Made by a program: the position numbers and the translations under genes
Notes under the pieces: generated by a model
What the model was told of the DNA's origin: nothing
The model's database searches: none
Seen by the model: the letters and a program-made list of their open reading frames with translations, nothing else
Part shown: one piece after another, positions 12,897 through 25,253 of the stretch
Layout of the letters: every line of letters begins with the position of its first letter
Position numbering within the stretch: the first letter of the stretch is position 1
DNA from: Spisula solida
Lineage: Eukaryota; Mollusca; Bivalvia; Venerida; Mactridae
Length of the DNA stretch: 64,000 bases
Assembly (NCBI GenBank): GCA_947247005.1
Contig: OX365944.1
Location: 22,047,501 to 22,111,500 of the forward strand
Reading direction: 5' to 3'

Positions 12897-13849
12897 TATG
12901 TTGGCTAAAAATGCAAACTAACATGCATGACGTATACATTGTTTTATATAAGTTTTCTACCGCACTAGTAATTTAAGAATAACATGCAACAGACCAACTT
13001 ATTTTCAAACATGCATGAAAAGTGTTTGTAAACAAAGAAAATGTAAAGAGGCACAATCATGTAACACATTTTTAATTCGTAACAAAATACGACTCCAGTC
13101 AAACAAAAAATCGCATTAAAATGTAATCAATTGAATTATTTGTTCGCAGGAAAACCCATTTTGTGAATCCTCATGTTACGCCCCCTCCACTTGACTGTAG
13201 TATTACACGACACGAATTTCAATCAATTCTTGTTTATATTATTTAACCACCACGTTAGCGTTTCTTGTTAAAAAAACATCAAATCCCCACCGAAATTAGA
13301 CCTTCTGTAGAAAACGTAAATTACAACCACTGAGTATTAAACATCTGATTTCTTTAACGACATAGTATCATCAAAGTCTCGATAAATCAGTAACGCTAAA
13401 CAATTCTTGGCGATATTTTGTTATCTTGATAACATTGTCGGTGTCTCACAAGCAAGAAAAAAATCAATTAAACTTCAAGATAGATTAATAAATTCCAATC
13501 TTGCAATTTTAGAAAATAATTTATCGCTAATCTCCCACTTCTTTGTCGAAATTCATGTCTTAACTAGATCGATTGATACCAAACACTACTGTTTATCATT
13601 CCGCCATTTGTACCGAATTAGGAGAGAAATGTATTATGTCACCATGTGTGCGTAATTGTAGCTCTATAAAGAACTCATCTATCTTCGTTGGAAGTGAGAA
13701 ACATTTGGAACATTACTGCAAAGATGTGAAGATAAAAGAAGGAAACGACTTGCTTTAATATTGTTTTCACTATCATCAAAAAGTATTTGTGTTATTTTCT
13801 GAAGGTATTTATTATTTGCAGTTGTTCTTTAACTTTTTAGGCATTTGTG
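12897..13849. other. Nothing recognised
   Basis: Two short plus-strand frames (13407-13655 and 13573-13758) overlap in different phases and carry no motif. Confidence 0.5.
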
Positions 13850-14060
13850 ACAGCTGGAAATAGGTCTTTCAGCTTTTTGACAGCTGGGACTTCATCAGTT
13901 AAGTAGATTTTCTCGTTCGGTTGTGTGTTGGGAATGTGCCTTGTAATTGTGGTATGTGTTTTTTAAGTTTAAGTTTTTTGTGCTCGACTGTTTAAGATGA
14001 GTGCTGCCTACCTGTCCGATTTTATATTATCTGTTTGCACATTTATGTCAACTAAGACAA
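13850..14060 (+). repeat. Dispersed repeat G, copy 1
   Basis: Aligns with 18600-18835: TTTTTTGACAGC, TTTTCTCGTTC, TGTAATTG, TTTTTTGTGCTCG, TTAAG-TGAGTG-TGCCTA, TGTCCGA, TATTATCTGTT. Its TGTGCTCGACTGTTTAAGAT and GTGCTGCCTACCTGTCCGAT also match the minus strand of 33500-33600. Single unit here, with no satellite. Strand is arbitrary. Confidence 0.7.
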
Positions 14061-14521
14061 GAAATGTTTGTCAAATATGTATGCACACATAGTAGACAAA
14101 TAATTAATAATTTTAAAGGTAGATTCTAACTGTGACTTTGACCTCCTATTATATCCTATAAGATCATGTGCCCTATTATGTTTGAGTTATTGTATTGATC
14201 AGAAACCATTTCATCCGTATTAATTCATGTTAAAGGTTACGCATTTATCTTCACTTGAAGTTGGTCTTTGAGCTCAAATTAAATAGGGTTAATTTTTTGC
14301 TAACCAACCTCCGTTTAAAGTCTTAGGATCCTAGAATAAGGCGTTCTGTAGTTATTGAACAGAAACCGTTTGGTCTACTAACCGACAGACATGTGCAGGC
14401 AATATGTCACTGGATTAAAGATAACAAACGACAAACAAAACACGAATACAAAACATGCTGACAAACACCACCATTTCATATAAATGACAACTCAACTGTC
14501 GTCAACTCCAATATAATAATA

Positions 14522-14792
14522 CAGGGCTGGTATTCACAAAGCATCTTAGAAATTTAGAACAACTTAGAAATTTCTTAAAATCCTATTTGTGTCTAAAGTA
14601 CACCAGCTAAGCATGAAAAACAACATGCTAAATATTTTAGATAGTTTTGAAGCATTATGTAAACAGCTACTATAATCACTAAGAACACATTGATTATTCT
14701 TCAAATTGCGGGAAATATAAGCTGCACAAATTATTGACTTAACTCAAAATATTTAAGTTTTCACTTAAGATGCTTTGTGAATACCAGCCCTG
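14522..14792. mobile_element. MITE, family A copy 1 (complete)
   Basis: A 271-bp element with near-perfect terminal inverted repeats: CAGGGCTGGTATTCACAAAG at the left end and its complement at the right (CTTTGTGAATACCAGCCCTG). The sub-terminal sequence CATCTTA... / ...TAAGATG extends the match to about 27 bases. It encodes nothing. The CAGGG terminus recalls some hAT-type elements, but no clear 8-bp duplication flanks it, so the superfamily is open. Confidence 0.85.
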
Positions 14793-15498
14793 GTACATAG
14801 ATTAGAACATATTAAATGTGTATCAAAGAAGGCGTTTTAATCGTTGGCGTATGTTATAAACCAAAAGAAACTGAACACGGTCTAATATGTCCCTACAATC
14901 GATTATAGGAACGTATATGAAGTTGGCGATTCACACCAAAGTACAATGTAATGTTTCGTTTCATTTTGAATCTTAACGCACTTTTGTGTTGAAAATAATT
15001 CAAGAATCCAGGATCAGTATTCTAAAGTTTTCATGACACCTTCTTGGTTTTTATCTCAGATATAATTGACTACGAAATGTCAAAAAAAGGAAATCTCGAG
15101 ATTTCTTCGTTTACCTCTTAGAATTTACTGCAGAAAAAAATCTAAGAACATTTTTTGAATACGGAAGTTTGCCGCCGTCGACACTGCTGATGTCACGAAA
15201 TATAAAGTGATGACAAATGTAAAAGACAGTAAGAGTATTGAAATCAATTTCGCTCTCCTTAATTTACAAAATAAATGTGTTTTCAAAGAAATAGGTGTTC
15301 AATACCGTACACACGTATTACACAATTTGCCGTAATTGTAACCGGCGTGCGATCAACACCACAGTCCAGTTCATTGCTTAACACACCATTGTGTTGAGCG
15401 CCACCAAATTACGTTAATCCATTTGATAATACGGGAGTTTAACCTACACATATGGGTGTTAAGGCAACGTTGTACATTTAAACATAAAGGAAATCGTC

Positions 15499-15903
15499 TT
15501 GATAAAGAAACAATATTTTGAAACATCCCATACCTCCTTCCTACCAATCGACTTACAGCTGCAACTTTTTGACCATACAATCCTTCCTATCTTATCATAT
15601 GGTTGTGAAATCTGGAGTTACGAAAATACGGATATAATGGAAAAGATTCATCTCGAATTTCTTAGAAAAATAACATATTCTAGAAAAAGTACACCGGCAA
15701 ACATTCTCTATGCCAAACTTGGTCGTTACCCACTCACTATTTATTTTCAAACTAGAATGATAAAATATTGGCTAAATATTATCAATGACAGTAAAGACAA
15801 ATTCTCCTACATGATATATAAACATCTTATTCATGGTAACAAACCAAGTAAATTTTACGTTCATTCATTCATAAATATGTCACGTGATACGGGGCGTAAA
15901 TAG
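15499..15903 (+). pseudogene. LINE reverse transcriptase C-terminal fragment
   Basis: An open frame of about 130 codons with the post-RT region of a non-LTR retrotransposon: LFDHTILPILSYGCEIWSY, IHLEFLRKITYSRKSTP, AKLGRYPLTIYFQTRMIKYW. The same landmarks occur in the LINE at 21533-23448 (LFDKLIVPILCYGSEIW, CELGRYPLKI), but identity is low, so it is a different family of the same clade. The RT palm with the YADD box and the zinc-binding C-terminus are both missing, so it is a dead internal fragment. Nothing suggests host use. Confidence 0.85.
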
Positions 15904-16093
15904 TAACAGCCAATTTGATACCATGTTTTATGGGGGTAATAAAACATGGCAATGCCTGCTCTATATTTAATGGATTTTTCCGCAGATCGTGTTAGAATCT
16001 TTATTTAACCGATCGGACGCGTCTATTTAAGTATAAAAAACGTCATAGATAATTTGAATTCCTCAAGCTCACAAAAAAGATATGAACACTCGT

Positions 16094-16327
16094 GTACTGT
16101 TTATCAAAACAATTATTGAAATCCTAAACATACGACCATTAAAAATTCTTTATATTATGCTTCAATTTTAAAGAGTGGTAAATTGAACTGCAGTTTTTAT
16201 AATGATTCGGTTAATGGATTCCAACAGACCAAAATATCCACCAATTTGCAGTTGTTAGAGAATGATAAGGAATTTAAATTTGAGCGTAACTTTAAGATTT
16301 TCGTAAGTGCTTTGATAAAACAGTACC
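16094..16327. mobile_element. Foldback MITE, family D copy 1
   Basis: Aligns with 25254-25480 from GTACTGTTTATCAAAACAAT to GTGCTTTGATAAAACAGTAC, including the loop segment GTGGTAAAT. The left arm has decayed more than the right, so the hairpin is weaker. An 88-codon frame at 16183-16449 overlaps the right arm and is not a gene. Confidence 0.75.
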
Positions 16328-16449
16328 CCGGAGTTGACAGAAGGATTTATATGCAGGGTCAATGGGACGGCTTGGAACTGAAGGATTCGGTTGTTAAATG
16401 GAACACGAGCCAAGACCAATATTGTGCTTACTTATGCAGCAAACGTTAG

Positions 16450-17964
16450 ATTATTGGCATGTGCAAAATATACTATGTTTACTACGTAATTTTTCAATCA
16501 ATGCTGAAACAACATTTGTTATTATTCTCATCATTTCTGCTGACATATCCATCATGTATTCAAGCTGAACGCATTTTAAAGTCCATTAAACCAATTTGTT
16601 TGCCATGTTAATGTACAAATATAAATAATGAATAACTTTCCCATTCTCCAGGATAGTTATCTGAATATTAAAACACTGATTCTGAGAGTGGGACAAAATG
16701 TTACATAGAGCAATGGCGAGAAACTGTAGCACGGAGAAGGTCACTTTTTACCAAAACAGAGACTCCTATGGGACATGGCATGACCTATGGACGATATTAA
16801 ATTTGTAGTGCTTATTCATACAAATCTGCATTATCAATGCTCAAAGGAATAACAAAAAATGTTTTATGTTTCAAACCAACTGAAACAGATATTTGAATCA
16901 ATAAAAACTGATAATTGCTATATCCGTAGCACATTGTTTGATTTGGAACATGCCAGAAAGATTTTAACGAATTCGACAGGAGGGTAGAAAGTTTCTCAAC
17001 AGAATCGGAAGAGCACAAAATGCACACAACAGAACACGAGCATAATATTACAAGAAACAAAACTGCGTTCAATAAACGCTCATGCCTCGGTGGAAGCTGT
17101 GTCCACAATAACTAGCTAGGTCAATCGGGGGACACAATTTTGTTGATATACCGGTATTGGGTAATGTTACATTTTGTACATGGTGTGGACTATGTATCTG
17201 TGATGGGTAACAAGTATGCCAAGTTTGAAAGCAATGTCTTGATGGACTGAAAATATTTGGGTTTTATAAACTTGAACGTTTTTGTTTTTTCAATGTGAAG
17301 GACGGGGACAGGATAATAACGGTATGCCTCCGCATCAGTAGATATCGGGGCATAAAAATCACAGATAAAACGGACAAACATAAACTTGAGCTAGAAAAAT
17401 ATGAAATTGAACAGCTACAAAACCACGACATCCTGCTCTTTATCGTTTTTAAGCAACCATGGTCCGTATCAAACGAGACAGAAATGTTTATTTTGTTATC
17501 AAACTGCCATTAGTTATCAAATATCAGCATAATCAGATGAACATGGAAATTGGAAGTTCTGGCAATCAATGAAATATTCACTATCGAACATCTCGATAAA
17601 TCTCTACCGAATACATGACGGCACTTAAATTATCTCTGTTCCTGCAAAACTAAAGTGCGTGAACTATGTTGTAAAATCGTGCTTAGCTATAACGAATGCT
17701 GGATATACAAATTGTTCGGTTATTCATATTTTCCCAACCGAAGCCATCACGTAATCGATAGTTAAAAAGAAGCACTAATAAATTACAAACTAAGCAATTA
17801 TTCATAAAACCACAGTCGCAAACAGAATATGATATTTACTTACGTGGAACATGTTCTTATCCCTTTAGAAATACTCACCCATGCACCAGGAACTATAATT
17901 ATTTAATTGCTTGCGTGTTTAATAATGTATGTATAATATAACAACCATTAAATATTAAAGATAG
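16450..17964. other. No gene supported
   Basis: A minus-strand frame at 16812-17108 has a hydrophobic segment (LLNAVLFLVILCSCSVVCIL) like a signal anchor, but it starts from TTG with no ATG in front and matches no family I know. A plus frame at 17295-17513 is featureless. Confidence 0.45.
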
Positions 17965-18559
17965 TTGCGTCTCCACAGCAGCTCTTTGGTGTGTTGAAAT
18001 AGGAGTTGCGTCTCCACGGCAGCTCTTTTTGATGTTGAAACAGGAGTTGCGCCCCAACAACAGCTCTATAGGTTGTTGAAACATGAGTTGCGTCCCCACA
18101 ACAGTTCTATTGGATTGGGCAACAGGGGTTGCGTCTCCACAGCAGCTATATGGGATGTTGAAACAGGAGTGGCGTCCCCACAACTGTTCTATTGGATTGG
18201 GCAATAGGTGTTGCGTCTCCACAGCAGCTCTATGTGATGTTGAAACAGGAGTTGCGTCCCCATAACAGTTTTATGGGATGTTGAAACAGGAGTTGCGTCT
18301 CAACAACAGTTCTATTGGATGTCGAAACAGGGGTTGCGTCCCAACAACAGTTTTATAGGATTGGGCAACAGGAGTTGGGTATCCACAACAGCTCTATAAG
18401 ATGTTCAAACAGGTATTGGGTATCCACACTAGCTCTATAGGATTTTGCAACATGAGTTAGGTATCCACAACAGCTCTATAGGATGTTGCAACAGCTACAG
18501 TTGCTTCTCCACAACAGCTCTATGGGATGTTGAAATAGGAGATGCGTCTCCACAGCAGC
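17965..18559. repeat. 41-bp minisatellite, about 14.5 copies
   Basis: Unit of 41 bp beginning TTGCGTCTCCACAGCAGCTC and ending TGTTGAAACAGGAG. Two sub-types alternate: GGATGTTGAAACAGGAG and GGATTGGGCAACAGGAG. The last third drifts to TTGGGTATCCACAACAGCTC. It abuts a dispersed repeat at 18600-18835. There are no unique spacers, so it is not a CRISPR array. Confidence 0.9.
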
Positions 18560-18599
18560 GCAAATATGGTAGTTTTTACGGGGTGGTATTGGAACAGCT

Positions 18600-18835
18600 A
18601 AAACTAGGTATTTCAGCCTTTTTACTGGTTCTTTCTGCTGGGAGATTTAGCTTTTTGATTGCTGAAACTAATTCACTCAGTTTTTTGACAGCAGGGCAGT
18701 TCATTTTCTCGTTCAGTTATGTGTAGGTATTGTGTCATGTAATTGAGGTTTGTGATATGTTTATGTTTTTTGAGCTCGGCTGGTTAAGTTGAGTGATGCC
18801 TAACTTATCCGACTTTCTATTATCTGTTATCTTCT
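18600..18835 (+). repeat. Dispersed repeat G, copy 2
   Basis: Same family as 13850-14060 and, on the minus strand, the left flank of the 52-bp satellite. It follows directly after the 41-bp minisatellite, so the satellite may be part of the element. Confidence 0.7.
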
Positions 18836-20054
18836 ATGTTTCTGTTACAAGTTGCTGTTCATGATCATAGCGATATGTAACCAGGTTTTACCGGCCGGAT
18901 GAATACGGGACAATCAGATCCGGTTGTTGTTGCTTTCTACAAGTCACCGCTTCAACAATTTTCTCATAATTCAAGGGGTGACTTTTTGCTGAACAAGATA
19001 AACGGTGGACGGAAACGGAATTCGACTGAACAAGGATACAGAAAAAGCACTGCAAATTAAGCCGTTGTTTGATATATATTGTAATTGTAAAGACGTAAAG
19101 CAAGCGGTAATGATTCCGACAAATCAATGGCCTAATGATCTATAAATACTTGCTTGTCTTAAGTAACATATTGTCGAGGAATGATTACTGGCAGAGAGGC
19201 TATTAATCAGTGAGAAAACCACTTATTTATAGAGAACAATCCAACAAGACTTGTCCACGGAGAATCAATTCCATTCTATGGTCTATCAGTCAATGCTCAA
19301 ATGTCTGTATATCATTGTCACAAAGGTCAACAATTAAACAATCGATCAAGAACAGATTTGTATTGTACTCTTATCATACGTGTGATTTACATATTTAGTG
19401 ATTACTTTTATAAATGGTTATATTCATAAGATAACTATTTATTTGTTAACTTATTATTTTTTTATTTACATTTGTATTTATTTTTACAGCACTACTAGTA
19501 TATGTATGTATTTTTACACGTTCCGGTGCTGTACAATCACGATTACATGTGTCAGACATGGTTAAAACAATATGAAATGGATATACAAACGTGCAAGTAA
19601 AAAAGATTTACAAATTGATAAATCAACACACCCATACCACTAATTTAAACGAACAGGTAAAATTTATAATTTATAGAATGTTTTAATTTCACCAGCCTTT
19701 TTTGTTCACTTCACCAGCCCAACGAGCGGATACAACTCACTGAAAAGATCACAACCTCATATGGAGAGTCCACACGCGCATTACTCCACCAGCCGGTGTT
19801 CTTTGTTCACTACGCCAGCCTAACGAGAGGACACATCTCACTTATGCAAGAAACGACGACCACTCATACTCCAGAAAAATACTGGTTTTAGGCCGTGTTT
19901 ACTAGTTTGTGGAGGTTTATACACCACAGATAGACTCAGCTCTTGATAGATACGTGTGTAGCAAAGTAGTGTAATATTCTATCATTCATGGTGGCAATCG
20001 GAACGGTCCGTACGGCATTTATCGCTTCCTGACGTCGCCAGATAAAATATGATT
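18836..20054. other. No gene recognised
   Basis: Holds only the ~100-bp two-unit repeat at 19684-19870. The last part may be flank of the LINE endonuclease fragment. Confidence 0.5.
19684..19870. repeat. Two-unit ~100-bp tandem repeat
   Basis: TTTTTTGTTCACTTCACCAG, CCCAACGAGCGGATACAAC and later GTTCTTTGTTCACTACGCCA, GCCTAACGAGAGGACACATC are diverged copies in the same order. Confidence 0.6.
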
Positions 20055-20288
20055 CTACAGCAGAATTGTACGAGGTGCTCCGAATGTCATAGTTGTAGTA
20101 AGAAGCTGAATGTCTAGAGTGGTATTATACACAACTGCCACTCCCCCAATACGTCCACAGCATGGAACATGTTTGATTTAGTAGCCACATGTTCCAGTCA
20201 TAGCAACAATATCATAATCATTAGATGATAAGTAATCTGAAAGGACAAGTGGCTTGTTTGAAACGGACCTTGGATTTATGCAAAACAT
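20055..20288 (-). pseudogene. LINE endonuclease N-terminal remnant
   Basis: The minus strand reads CINPRSVSNKPLVLSDYLSS, NDYDIVAMTGTC, then after a TAA HVPCCGRIGGVAVVYNTT. This matches the start of the apurinic/apyrimidinic-type endonuclease of CR1-like LINEs (canonical N-RS-NK, DYI, D-DI-ALTETW, HVPR-GRGGGV-VLY). The glutamate of ETW reads glycine, and the usual ~25-residue spacer before HVPR is shortened. It may come from the same family as 36461-37085, but no sequence overlaps to test that. Confidence 0.7.
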
Positions 20289-21532
20289 TTTTGTACACAT
20301 TTGGCCTGTTTTGGACTTTCCAAAGGAGAACGGTTCTTTGATCTTCAGATTTTGAAGTTAGAGGTGTTCCGGTTAAATATTCCTTTACTTTCAAAACCAT
20401 GATGAAGATGGTGTATACTTAGATATAATGCACATACCAAGTATATGGAGTATGTACACTAAAGGCTAAATTTCATCATTTTCTTCTCCGAAAACCGTAT
20501 TTGTTGCCATATGCCATACTCAAGAACCATAACCAACTATTAATTGTTTTATGATAGTATCAGTTCGTTCCCTTTACCGACTACGTTGTGCTGAAATACG
20601 ATAGCTTAGTGCAGGTGTGCTAAAAGTCAAATTAATATGTATTATTGTGCATTATTATAATATATCTTTATGTGAAAACACATGACAAATTAATTCTAAA
20701 CACGGACTATACTCTTTAAAGCTGATAAATTCCTTACATACATGTATGTTTACACAAGTGAAGATGCATGGTCGCCCAATATAGAATATGTTATATTGAC
20801 ATGCAATGTATAGTATTACATAAGGACAAATCGATAGTACCACGTCATGAAATACAACTCATATTCTGCGTAGAAGGCAAACCGAGTTATTATCCTAATT
20901 GTTATATAGCGGCTATCGAATCCTCCTCTACTAATTTACACAGATTTATAAGTGCAATAATCATAAAAGGCTGTCGCAACAGACGCCATGATAATTAACC
21001 GTATACATGATGTATTAGATATCGGGCTACTAAATGCCAGCAAACTTTGTAAGCTAAACGTTGTATCGACTAAAGGAGGGGGAATGATCATCGTTATATG
21101 TTTTCCTAGTTTCACCAACAATAATCGAAAGCATTTATCACGTAATGAGCTATAAACATAGAACTACCAGTATTTAGTGTAATATCTAAATATATATATA
21201 GTTTATTTCCAATACATGAGACTTTACAGTCTATGAGCATTACAAATATTTACAATACAAATTTAAACACACAATGGTCAATGGCACCAGTAATAATACA
21301 TGACATAATTATGTATAGTCACTGACTCAAGTCAACATTATTGAAAATACATTATAAATTGAAACACGTACAATTACAACGTTAATAGTGAATAAAATTG
21401 TGTATGAAAACACGAAACAAAATAAACTTCCAAAGTTATAGTAAGTACAATACAATACCTATTAGAATGTTTGTAGTATACTGATTCCACACAAAATCGT
21501 TACACTTGGGGTGGAAGTTGCATAAGAGTGTA

Positions 21533-23448
21533 TTAATTTGTATAAAATGTTTTGTTTCTCAATTCAAAGGATTTGTAAGTATACATAGCAAGATTTCTAA
21601 TAACAGTTTTATTTCCAGAATTTATCAAATCTATAAATTTAATAATATTTGCACGCTTCCAATAATATTTCTTTATATGTAGTTTTCTAATTTCATTATA
21701 TAATGGACATTCAAACAAAAAATGAAACTCATCTTCAAGGACATTGCATAACCTACATTTACGTTCATTATATGTTGTTTTTACTGGTTTGTGCCACCTT
21801 CCAGCTTCGATTTCTAATCTATGAGATGATGTTCTTAGTCTACTTAATGCAATGCGAAATTTTTCTATATTTATAACATCTAAATAAGATTGTAATCTAA
21901 AGGTACTAAATAATTCATAAGTTCTAGCTCTCGATGAATCTTCAATATCGCTATTCCAGATTTGTAAGTAATTATCATGTAGTCGTTGTTTAAATGTGCA
22001 TAAAAAAGCCTTTTCATCACCAACCCCTTGGTTCAACCAAACATAAGCAAATCCATTCGCTTCTAAAATTGTTTTTACATTTCTTACCCAACCCGTATTG
22101 TTTATGTTTTGCTCTAAAGCGTTTAACATCATATTGTAAATAATGTGAACGATCTTTCTTTTGGACTTCGGATAATTTTTTACCAATATCTTATAACATT
22201 ACTTAAACGTCTTATTTTTAAAGGGTATCTACCAAGTTCACAATAAATAAAGCTATTCTGTGTTTGAGACCTCACGCCTAATATTTGCTTGCGAAATTGT
22301 AAATGAATCGTTTCTATCTTATTTACATCGTTAAACACCCAAATTTCACTACCATAACATAGTATAGGAACAATAAGTTTATCAAATAGATCTAACCTAT
22401 GACTAACTGACATATTGGGAAATTTTATCAAATATGATTTTAATTTAAATAATGACTTAAGCGCTTGACCCGCCGATGCTTCATACGTAGCGTTAAAAGA
22501 CCCGCCTGTTGTAAATATTATTCCCAAATACTTGAACTTATTAACTATCTCTATATCTATGTTATTAAAGGTGAATGATAAATTTCTTTTATTTTTCCCG
22601 CCCTTTTTCATGATCATAATTTTAGTTTTTTCGACATTTACACTTAATTTCCATTTTTGACAATATTCATGTAACAGATTCAATCCTAATTGTAAACCTG
22701 TTTCACTCTCTGACATAATAACGATATCATCAGCATACAATAATAAAAACATCTTCAATGTACCAACATCAACACCATCAAAACCATTTTACATAAAATT
22801 TTCTTGTATATCATTCAAATACATCGAAAAAATAAAAGGTGAAAGACTTTCCCCTTGACGAAACCCTAATAAACATGTAAATTCTTCACCTAATACATTA
22901 TCATATTTAACTCGGCATGTTGTTTTAACATTATCATACAGCGACCGAACGATATCTAACATTTTTCCACGAACACCAAGTTTAATCAATTTATACCACA
23001 TAATATCTCTAACAACATAATTGAAAGCTTTTGTAAAATCAATGAACGCGATATATAATTTCTTGTTTGCATTTATTAATTTGTTAATAATTCCATGAAG
23101 TATAAAGATGTTGTCTACAGTACTCATATTCTTTCTAAATCCAGCTTGTGCTTCCATATATACATTATAATGTTCTGCCCAAATCGTAAGTCTATTATTA
23201 AGATTTTTCGTGAATAATTTACCCATTGTACTTAAAAGCGTTATTCCCCTGTAGTTACCTGGATTATTTGTATCACCTTTTTTATGTAATGGTACGATAA
23301 AACCTTCTGTCCATTCATCCGGAAAATATCCAATATTAGACAATTTATCAAAAAGAAGTGTCAAACAGTTTAAAAATATTTCGCTTTTGCACCCATGTAT
23401 AAAAAATTCATTTAACACCATATCTGGCCCTGATGATTTTCCAGATTT
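21533..23448 (-). pseudogene. LINE reverse transcriptase pseudogene
   Basis: Encodes RT for target-primed reverse transcription. Reading down the minus strand: KSGKSSGPD at the start of the RT fold, NNPGNYRGITLLST, AQAGFRKNMSTVDNIF, FIDFTKAFNYV (motif A), GFRQGESLSPFIF (motif B), YADD at 22737-22726 (motif C), then the thumb and a C-terminal CX2CX7HX4C zinc-binding motif (CRLCN...FHFLFEC) near 21750-21700. Two lesions are visible: an in-frame TAA at 22789-22791, about 50 bases before YADD, and a one-base frameshift at about 22186. The intact motifs on both sides suggest fairly recent inactivation. The catalytic residues are still present. Confidence 0.85.
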
Positions 23449-23712
23449 CAGGGGTGGTATTCACAAAGCATCTTAGCAGAAAACTTAGAAAATTCTTAAA
23501 ATCTTAAAATTTTCTGAAGTGTATCTGCTAAGCAAGTAAATCAAGATGACTAATATTTTACATAGTTTTGAAGCATTATATAAACAGCTACTATAATCAT
23601 TAAGAAAACATGGATTTTTCTTCAAATTGTGGGACATATAAACTGTACAAATTTTTAACTTAAGTCAAAATATTTAAGTTTTCACTTAAGAAGGTTTGTG
23701 AATACCAGCCCA
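23449..23712. mobile_element. MITE, family A copy 2, nested in the LINE
   Basis: About 264 bp with terminal inverted repeats: CAGGGGTGGTATTCACAAAG at the left and the complement of GGGCTGGTATTCACAAACC at the right. The interior is AT-rich and shares long stretches with the copy at 14522-14792. The LINE RT reading resumes on both sides (ACKDL before, KSGKSSGPD after), so the MITE inserted into an existing LINE copy. The target-site duplication is unclear. Confidence 0.85.
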
Positions 23713-24091
23713 GATCTTTACATGCTTTTAAAACTTTATCTCTTACGAATATATTCTAAATAGTCTACTCCATATACGACTGGCAGTTACATAAACAGTA
23801 TACACATATAGAGGTATTCGCAACGATGCTGTACGGAGGAATGGTCTAGTAATGCCGCCGCAAATAAGAAGCACAAAATCATTAGACCCTCTCGGCCATC
23901 GCACCAACTCAAAATATGTTGCGCAAATGACAAGAACAAATGTTACTAAATCAAACCTCACAAACATTTAGTTGGAAGGTGGATAATAACACTGATTGTA
24001 AGTACAAGTTTCCTGGAACTTCCGTAGAGCACGTAGCGTGTTGAAGACATGAAGTTATCTAGAGCCAATGCCACGGACGATAATAACTAGT

Positions 24092-24153
24092 CCAATCCGG
24101 GAATCAATCCCATTAGGTCTATACTAACGTTTTACCAACTTCCCTAGCCAGTC
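24092..24153 (-). mobile_element. tRNA-derived SINE head
   Basis: The minus strand reads ACTGGCTAGGGAAGTTGG (box A-like) followed by GGGATTGATTCCCGG (box B-like) at normal tRNA spacing. The possible body runs down to about 23990 and includes CTTCAACACGCTACGTGC. The call rests on the two promoter boxes alone. Confidence 0.45.
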
Positions 24154-25041
24154 TTTATTATAGGATTAAACGACCATTTGTTGACGTTCACTGGTGTGTA
24201 ATATCATGAGTATTATTAAGTATTGTACACCGATATTATAATATTATAATAAACCGTTAGAGAATTTGTTTCTTAACATACTTGCTAAATTCCTTTACAT
24301 ATCATCTAGAAACCTACAGATTGTGTCCATATTACGAACGCCAGGTGAAACGCCAACGTCAACACTCGCCTACCACGTCATGCTAGCACCGTACAGTTCT
24401 TCTCTTCGTGAATTCCTCAAATATATTTGGAATAGTTGTAGAATTGCACATGCAAGATGTGCCATTATGCTTGACTAAGCTCAATAAAGCAAGAATTATA
24501 CGCTATTTTGGGACACCCCACGTATTTATCACAAACGGTTAACATAACTATGTAAGTATTTAAAAGTACTTACGTATATTCTAGGAATCCTTTGTCGAAA
24601 GAATAATATTTTTTTAAACAATATCAACTATGTACCATCCAGCAGAAATTTTCACATAATTGAATATAAAAAATCCCAGAAGGTATAATTGTATACTAGT
24701 AAATGAAGTTATGTATATATACACGTACTTGTTATGTCGATAATAAAGTTAGGTAGAATCCGACACAAGCACTGGAATATATACTAAGTCAGTCGGACAT
24801 TGAATCCGAACTTACGATATACTCGTTATAATTAATCTACTTGTTATCTATAGAAACAGGTAGAAACCAGTACTTTATAAATCCTAACTCTTCAACTACA
24901 AACTATCTACATGTACTGAGTAAAATTATACACAATTAATATTTCACAGTATAACATTAGTCTGGTATCATATTTATAAGTTAAATTGCGTGTATACTGC
25001 AATGTATAAAGTATACGTGATCATGAATTATAAGTATGGTG
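24154..25041. other. Nothing recognised
   Basis: Very AT-rich, with short TA-rich palindromes (24230-24250). No coding signal in a 70-codon plus frame at 24266-24478. Confidence 0.5.
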
Positions 25042-25048
25042 TTATGGT

Positions 25049-25177
25049 CACAGGTAACTGTATCATTGATAAAGAGTAAAATTCTTTTATAAAATTTATG
25101 TTATCTAAGATAATACAAATTGTAAAAAAATGTGTGGTTTTTTGTTTACTCTTTATTAATAATACAGTTACCTGTGG
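25049..25177. mobile_element. Hairpin MITE with direct-repeat flanks
   Basis: Inverted arms 25049-25080 (CACAGGTAACTGTATCATTG...) and 25145-25177 (...AATACAGTTACCTGTGG), about 30 of 33 positions matching. The 11-base TTATGGTCACA occurs at both outer edges (25042-25052 and 25178-25188), overlapping the arm by a few bases, which fits an 8-bp or longer target-site duplication. Confidence 0.7.
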
Positions 25178-25253
25178 TTATGGTCACATGCAGTACATGA
25201 GAGTGGGTTACTCAGCAGTTGTTTTACCAGTCAAAATTATCGTAATCACCTGG

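Larger units (their letters stand above)
21190..23765 (-). mobile_element. 5'-truncated non-LTR retrotransposon (LINE), interrupted by a MITE
   Basis: A decayed LINE on the minus strand. The reverse-transcriptase coding part runs from about 23765 down to 21533, and a 3' UTR continues to about 21190, where the minus strand reads GGAAATAAACTATATATATA, a typical LINE tail. Only the end of the endonuclease-RT linker is present upstream, around a DKVLKACKDL peptide (23713-23745), so the element is 5'-truncated as most LINE copies are. A 264-bp MITE splits it at 23449-23712. On lower coordinates the element joins unrecognised AT-rich DNA. The clade is not certain. The C-terminal cysteine/histidine motif and the YADD region resemble LINEs common in molluscs. 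Confidence 0.8.

Noticed and set aside
16183..16449. 88-codon plus-strand frame
   Set aside because: Starts from TTG, and much of it lies in the arm of a foldback MITE that recurs at 25412-25480.
16812..17108. Type II membrane protein start on the minus strand
   Set aside because: No ATG opens the frame and no family match follows the hydrophobic segment.
17965..18559. CRISPR-like regular repeats
   Set aside because: Contiguous 41-bp minisatellite with no unique spacers, in animal DNA.
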